Assembly (NCBI GenBank): GCA_017304505.1
Contig: JAFKKQ010000016.1
Span: 1-6,621, forward strand
DNA from: Hyphomicrobiales bacterium
Lineage (GTDB): Bacteria; Pseudomonadota; Alphaproteobacteria; Rhizobiales; Xanthobacteraceae
Direction: 5' to 3'
DNA length: 6,621 bases
A program made the position numbers and the translations under genes. Below, in pieces: positions 4,745 through 6,621 of this stretch (its first letter is position 1; every line of letters begins with the position of its first letter). The notes beneath the pieces are model-generated. The model saw only the letters and a program-made list of their open reading frames with translations, had not been told where the DNA came from and made no database searches.

Positions 4745-6621
4745 TTATTCGCCGAAGCGACCGGCGGCATGGGCGAGCATGGTGTAGACCTTGCCTGTCT
4801 CCGAGGTGAGGTAGGTGCGCGCCACCACCTGACCGCGGTCGTCGCGCGAAACCTCCTCGAGCAGCCGCTCGAACTCGCCGATGTAGCGGTCCACCGTCTG
4901 CTTGAACTCGCGGTCGCCGCGGTACTTCTTGCGGATTTCGTCGAACGTCTTCTGTCCCTGCATGGTGTAGAGGCGCCGGGTGAAGACGTTGCGCTCGCCG
5001 CGCTTGTAGCGGTCCCACAGCTCGGCCGCGGCGTCATGGTCGATCATCCGCGCGATGTCGACGGACAGCGAGTCGAGCGACTCCAGCGTGTGATGCGTCG
5101 GGCGCTCCTCGGCGGCCGTTTCGGGCTTGGAGGCGCGGTGCAACAGCTCGGTGAGCCAGCCGCCGCTGCGGTTGCCGCCCCCGCCGCTCTGCCCCTGCTG
5201 CGGGCTCAGCGAAGGCGCCTCGGCGCGACGCGGCGCGCGGGCGCTGCCGGTGATGTCGCCGCGTGGCATCGGCCGCGGCTGTTCCATCCGCGGGGCGGGC
5301 TCGGTGCGCGGGGATTCGGCGCGGCCGCCGGCGACCGCAAGCGCGGGCTGCTCGGCATGGCTGCGGCGCACCGGCTCGACGGCATCCATGCCGCGGCCGT
5401 GGCGGGCGACGATGCGGTTGAGCTCGGCCAGCGCTTCGATCTGGTCGACCAGGACCCGACGCATCTGCGAGGCGCTGTCGGCGGTCTCCTGCGGCAGCTC
5501 GAGGATGCCTTTGCGCAGCTCGGTGCGGGTCTGCTCCAGCTCGCGCTGCATTTCGGCGGCCATCTGGCGCATGCCCTGCAGCGTCTCGGAGAAGCGCTGC
5601 GTCGTCTGCGAGAACATCTCGTGGGTCTCGCCGCTGTGCTGCGTGTAGATGCCGTGCAGCAACTCGCTGGCGCGGCGGCGCTCCTCCTCGAGCGTACGGG
5701 CGCCCTCGGCGCTCGACTCCGCCACGATGCGGGCGATCTCGCGGGCGCGTCCGGTGGCGCCTTCGAGCGACTCGTCGAGCAGGGTGGAGAACCGCTTCAG
5801 CCGCTGCTCGATGTCGTCGGTGCGAGTGTCGAGCGCGGTGACGAGTTGCTCGATCGTGTCGCGCCGCTCGGCCAGGTTCTCCTCGGTGCGGCGGTTGCTC
5901 TTGTCGATCAGCGCGACAGCCTCCGCCAGGCCGCGCCCGTGGGCGTCGAACTGGACGGCGAGCTGGCTCAGGTCGGTCAGCGCCTTGTTGGTGATGGCGT
6001 GGAACGACGTGATGTGCTGGTCGACCTGGCTGCTGGTGACGCCGCTCTTCTCGGATACCTCGTTCATGGTGGCGACAAACTCGGAGACGCGGGTCACGAG
6101 CGTGCTTTCGATCGCGCTCATGTTCTCGTGGGCGCCGGTGAGCACCTCCTGCAGCAGGATGTTGGCTTCACGCAGCCGCTCGAACAGCGTCGTGGTGTCG
6201 GAGCGCAGCATGTTGTGCGTTTCCCGCATCTCCGAGACGCTGGCGGCGGTGGTCTGCTTCGACCGCTCGATCGCGGCCGTGGAGCTTTCCTGCAGCTCCT
6301 TGAGGGTCTGGTTGACGGTGACGGTCGCGGTCTGGCTCGCCTCGTTGACGAGGCGGGCGATCTGCTCGCTGTTGTCCATCATCGTCCGCGTGAAGGTGAA
6401 GCCCTGGGCTTCGATCAGCTTCACCGCGTGGTCGGTGGCCTTGATGACCTCGGAGCTGAACTCCTTGCTCTTGCCGCTCAGCGCGGACAACAGCGTGCTG
6501 GAGTTGGAGTCGAGGATCTGCGTCATTTCCGCGGCGCGGGCGCCGACCTGCTGGCTGATCTCGTCGGCCTTGCCGACGAAGTTGCGCGCAACCTCCGCGC
6601 TCACGCCGAGCAGGGTGCGCT
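4745..6621 (-). CDS. C-terminal part of a very large coiled-coil protein, GPR/RgsE-like polar-growth scaffold candidate (N-terminus outside the window)
   Basis: The frame is open to the right edge. The GTG at 6602-6604 is preceded in frame by RTLLG, so it is internal and the gene starts outside the window. About 395 residues (6604 to about 5420) are long helices with heptad character, rich in Glu, Gln, Ser, Thr, Ala and Arg and without cysteine or membrane segments, like apolipoprotein- or chemoreceptor-type coiled coils. Then comes a Pro/Arg/Gly-rich linker (about residues 405-480, 5390-5165) and a compact C-terminal domain (about 481-619). That domain contains SLSVDIARMIDHDAAAELWD, YKRGERNVFTRRLYT and GKVYTMLAHAAGR. 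I recall this C-terminal domain from giant Rhizobiales proteins often misnamed kinesin-like or septation-ring regulators. Agrobacterium GPR and Sinorhizobium RgsE, which organise the growing pole, are of that kind. Assignment to that group is inferred from architecture and remembered similarity. The adjacent terminator at 4685-4719 ends its transcript. Confidence 0.7.
   Translation of the reverse strand, partial: RTLLGVSAEVARNFVGKADEISQQVGARAAEMTQILDSNSSTLLSALSGKSKEFSSEVIKATDHAVKLIEAQGFTFTRTMMDNSEQIARLVNEASQTATVTVNQTLKELQESSTAAIERSKQTTAASVSEMRETHNMLRSDTTTLFERLREANILLQEVLTGAHENMSAIESTLVTRVSEFVATMNEVSEKSGVTSSQVDQHITSFHAITNKALTDLSQLAVQFDAHGRGLAEAVALIDKSNRRTEENLAERRDTIEQLVTALDTRTDDIEQRLKRFSTLLDESLEGATGRAREIARIVAESSAEGARTLEEERRRASELLHGIYTQHSGETHEMFSQTTQRFSETLQGMRQMAAEMQRELEQTRTELRKGILELPQETADSASQMRRVLVDQIEALAELNRIVARHGRGMDAVEPVRRSHAEQPALAVAGGRAESPRTEPAPRMEQPRPMPRGDITGSARAPRRAEAPSLSPQQGQSGGGGNRSGGWLTELLHRASKPETAAEERPTHHTLESLDSLSVDIARMIDHDAAAELWDRYKRGERNVFTRRLYTMQGQKTFDEIRKKYRGDREFKQTVDRYIGEFERLLEEVSRDDRGQVVARTYLTSETGKVYTMLAHAAGRFGE

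Noticed and set aside
5127..5648. A 173-residue plus-strand frame opposite the coiled-coil gene
   Set aside because: It is Ser/Arg/Cys-rich antisense of a clear gene and arises from the strong G/C codon bias. There is no independent support.

Overview
The window is GC-rich, with strong third-position G/C preference in its coding frames. It carries gene families and short palindromic repeats typical of Rhizobiales, most like the Bradyrhizobium/Rhodopseudomonas/Afipia group. That placement rests on recognised protein families and repeat types, not on a marker gene. No tRNA, rRNA, CRISPR array, transposase or phage gene is visible.

Layout. (1) 3-1316 (+): C-terminal and central part of a small autotransporter-type outer-membrane protein, probably cut at its 5' end by the window edge. 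(2) 1317-1470: a spacer with a perfect 9-bp hairpin. (3) 1471-2628 (+): an MFS transporter of the HcaT / phenylpropionate-permease type whose reading frame lacks any ATG or GTG start. An ATG just upstream is in the wrong frame by one base. (4) 2654-3118 (-), convergent with it: a small exported protein with a ClpP-like Ser/His spacing (COG3904-type). (5) 3119-3443: a 325-bp non-coding stretch with a possible promoter, a pair of near-identical direct repeats and a Rhizobiales-type palindromic repeat. (6) 3444-4431 (-): an L-Ala-D/L-Glu (dipeptide) epimerase gene split into two frames, apparently by a deletion of about 32 bp. All five catalytic and metal-binding residues remain. A 12-bp tandem repeat covers its candidate start codons. 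(7) 4475-4622: a composite REP/BIME-like palindrome. (8) 4685-4719: a rho-independent terminator. (9) 4745-6621 (-): the C-terminal 620 or so residues of a very large coiled-coil protein of the type linked to polar growth in Rhizobiales (GPR/RgsE-like, by inference), running off the right edge.

The genes do not form one pathway or operon. They are cell-envelope and small-molecule functions: an outer-membrane barrel, a permease, an exported hydrolase-like protein, a peptidoglycan-dipeptide recycling enzyme and a cell-pole scaffold. Two of them show frame damage, which could be real gene decay or sequence errors. I see no convincing new multi-gene system. The items most worth checking are the broken epimerase, the missing MFS start, the ClpP-like exported protein and the two repeat elements.
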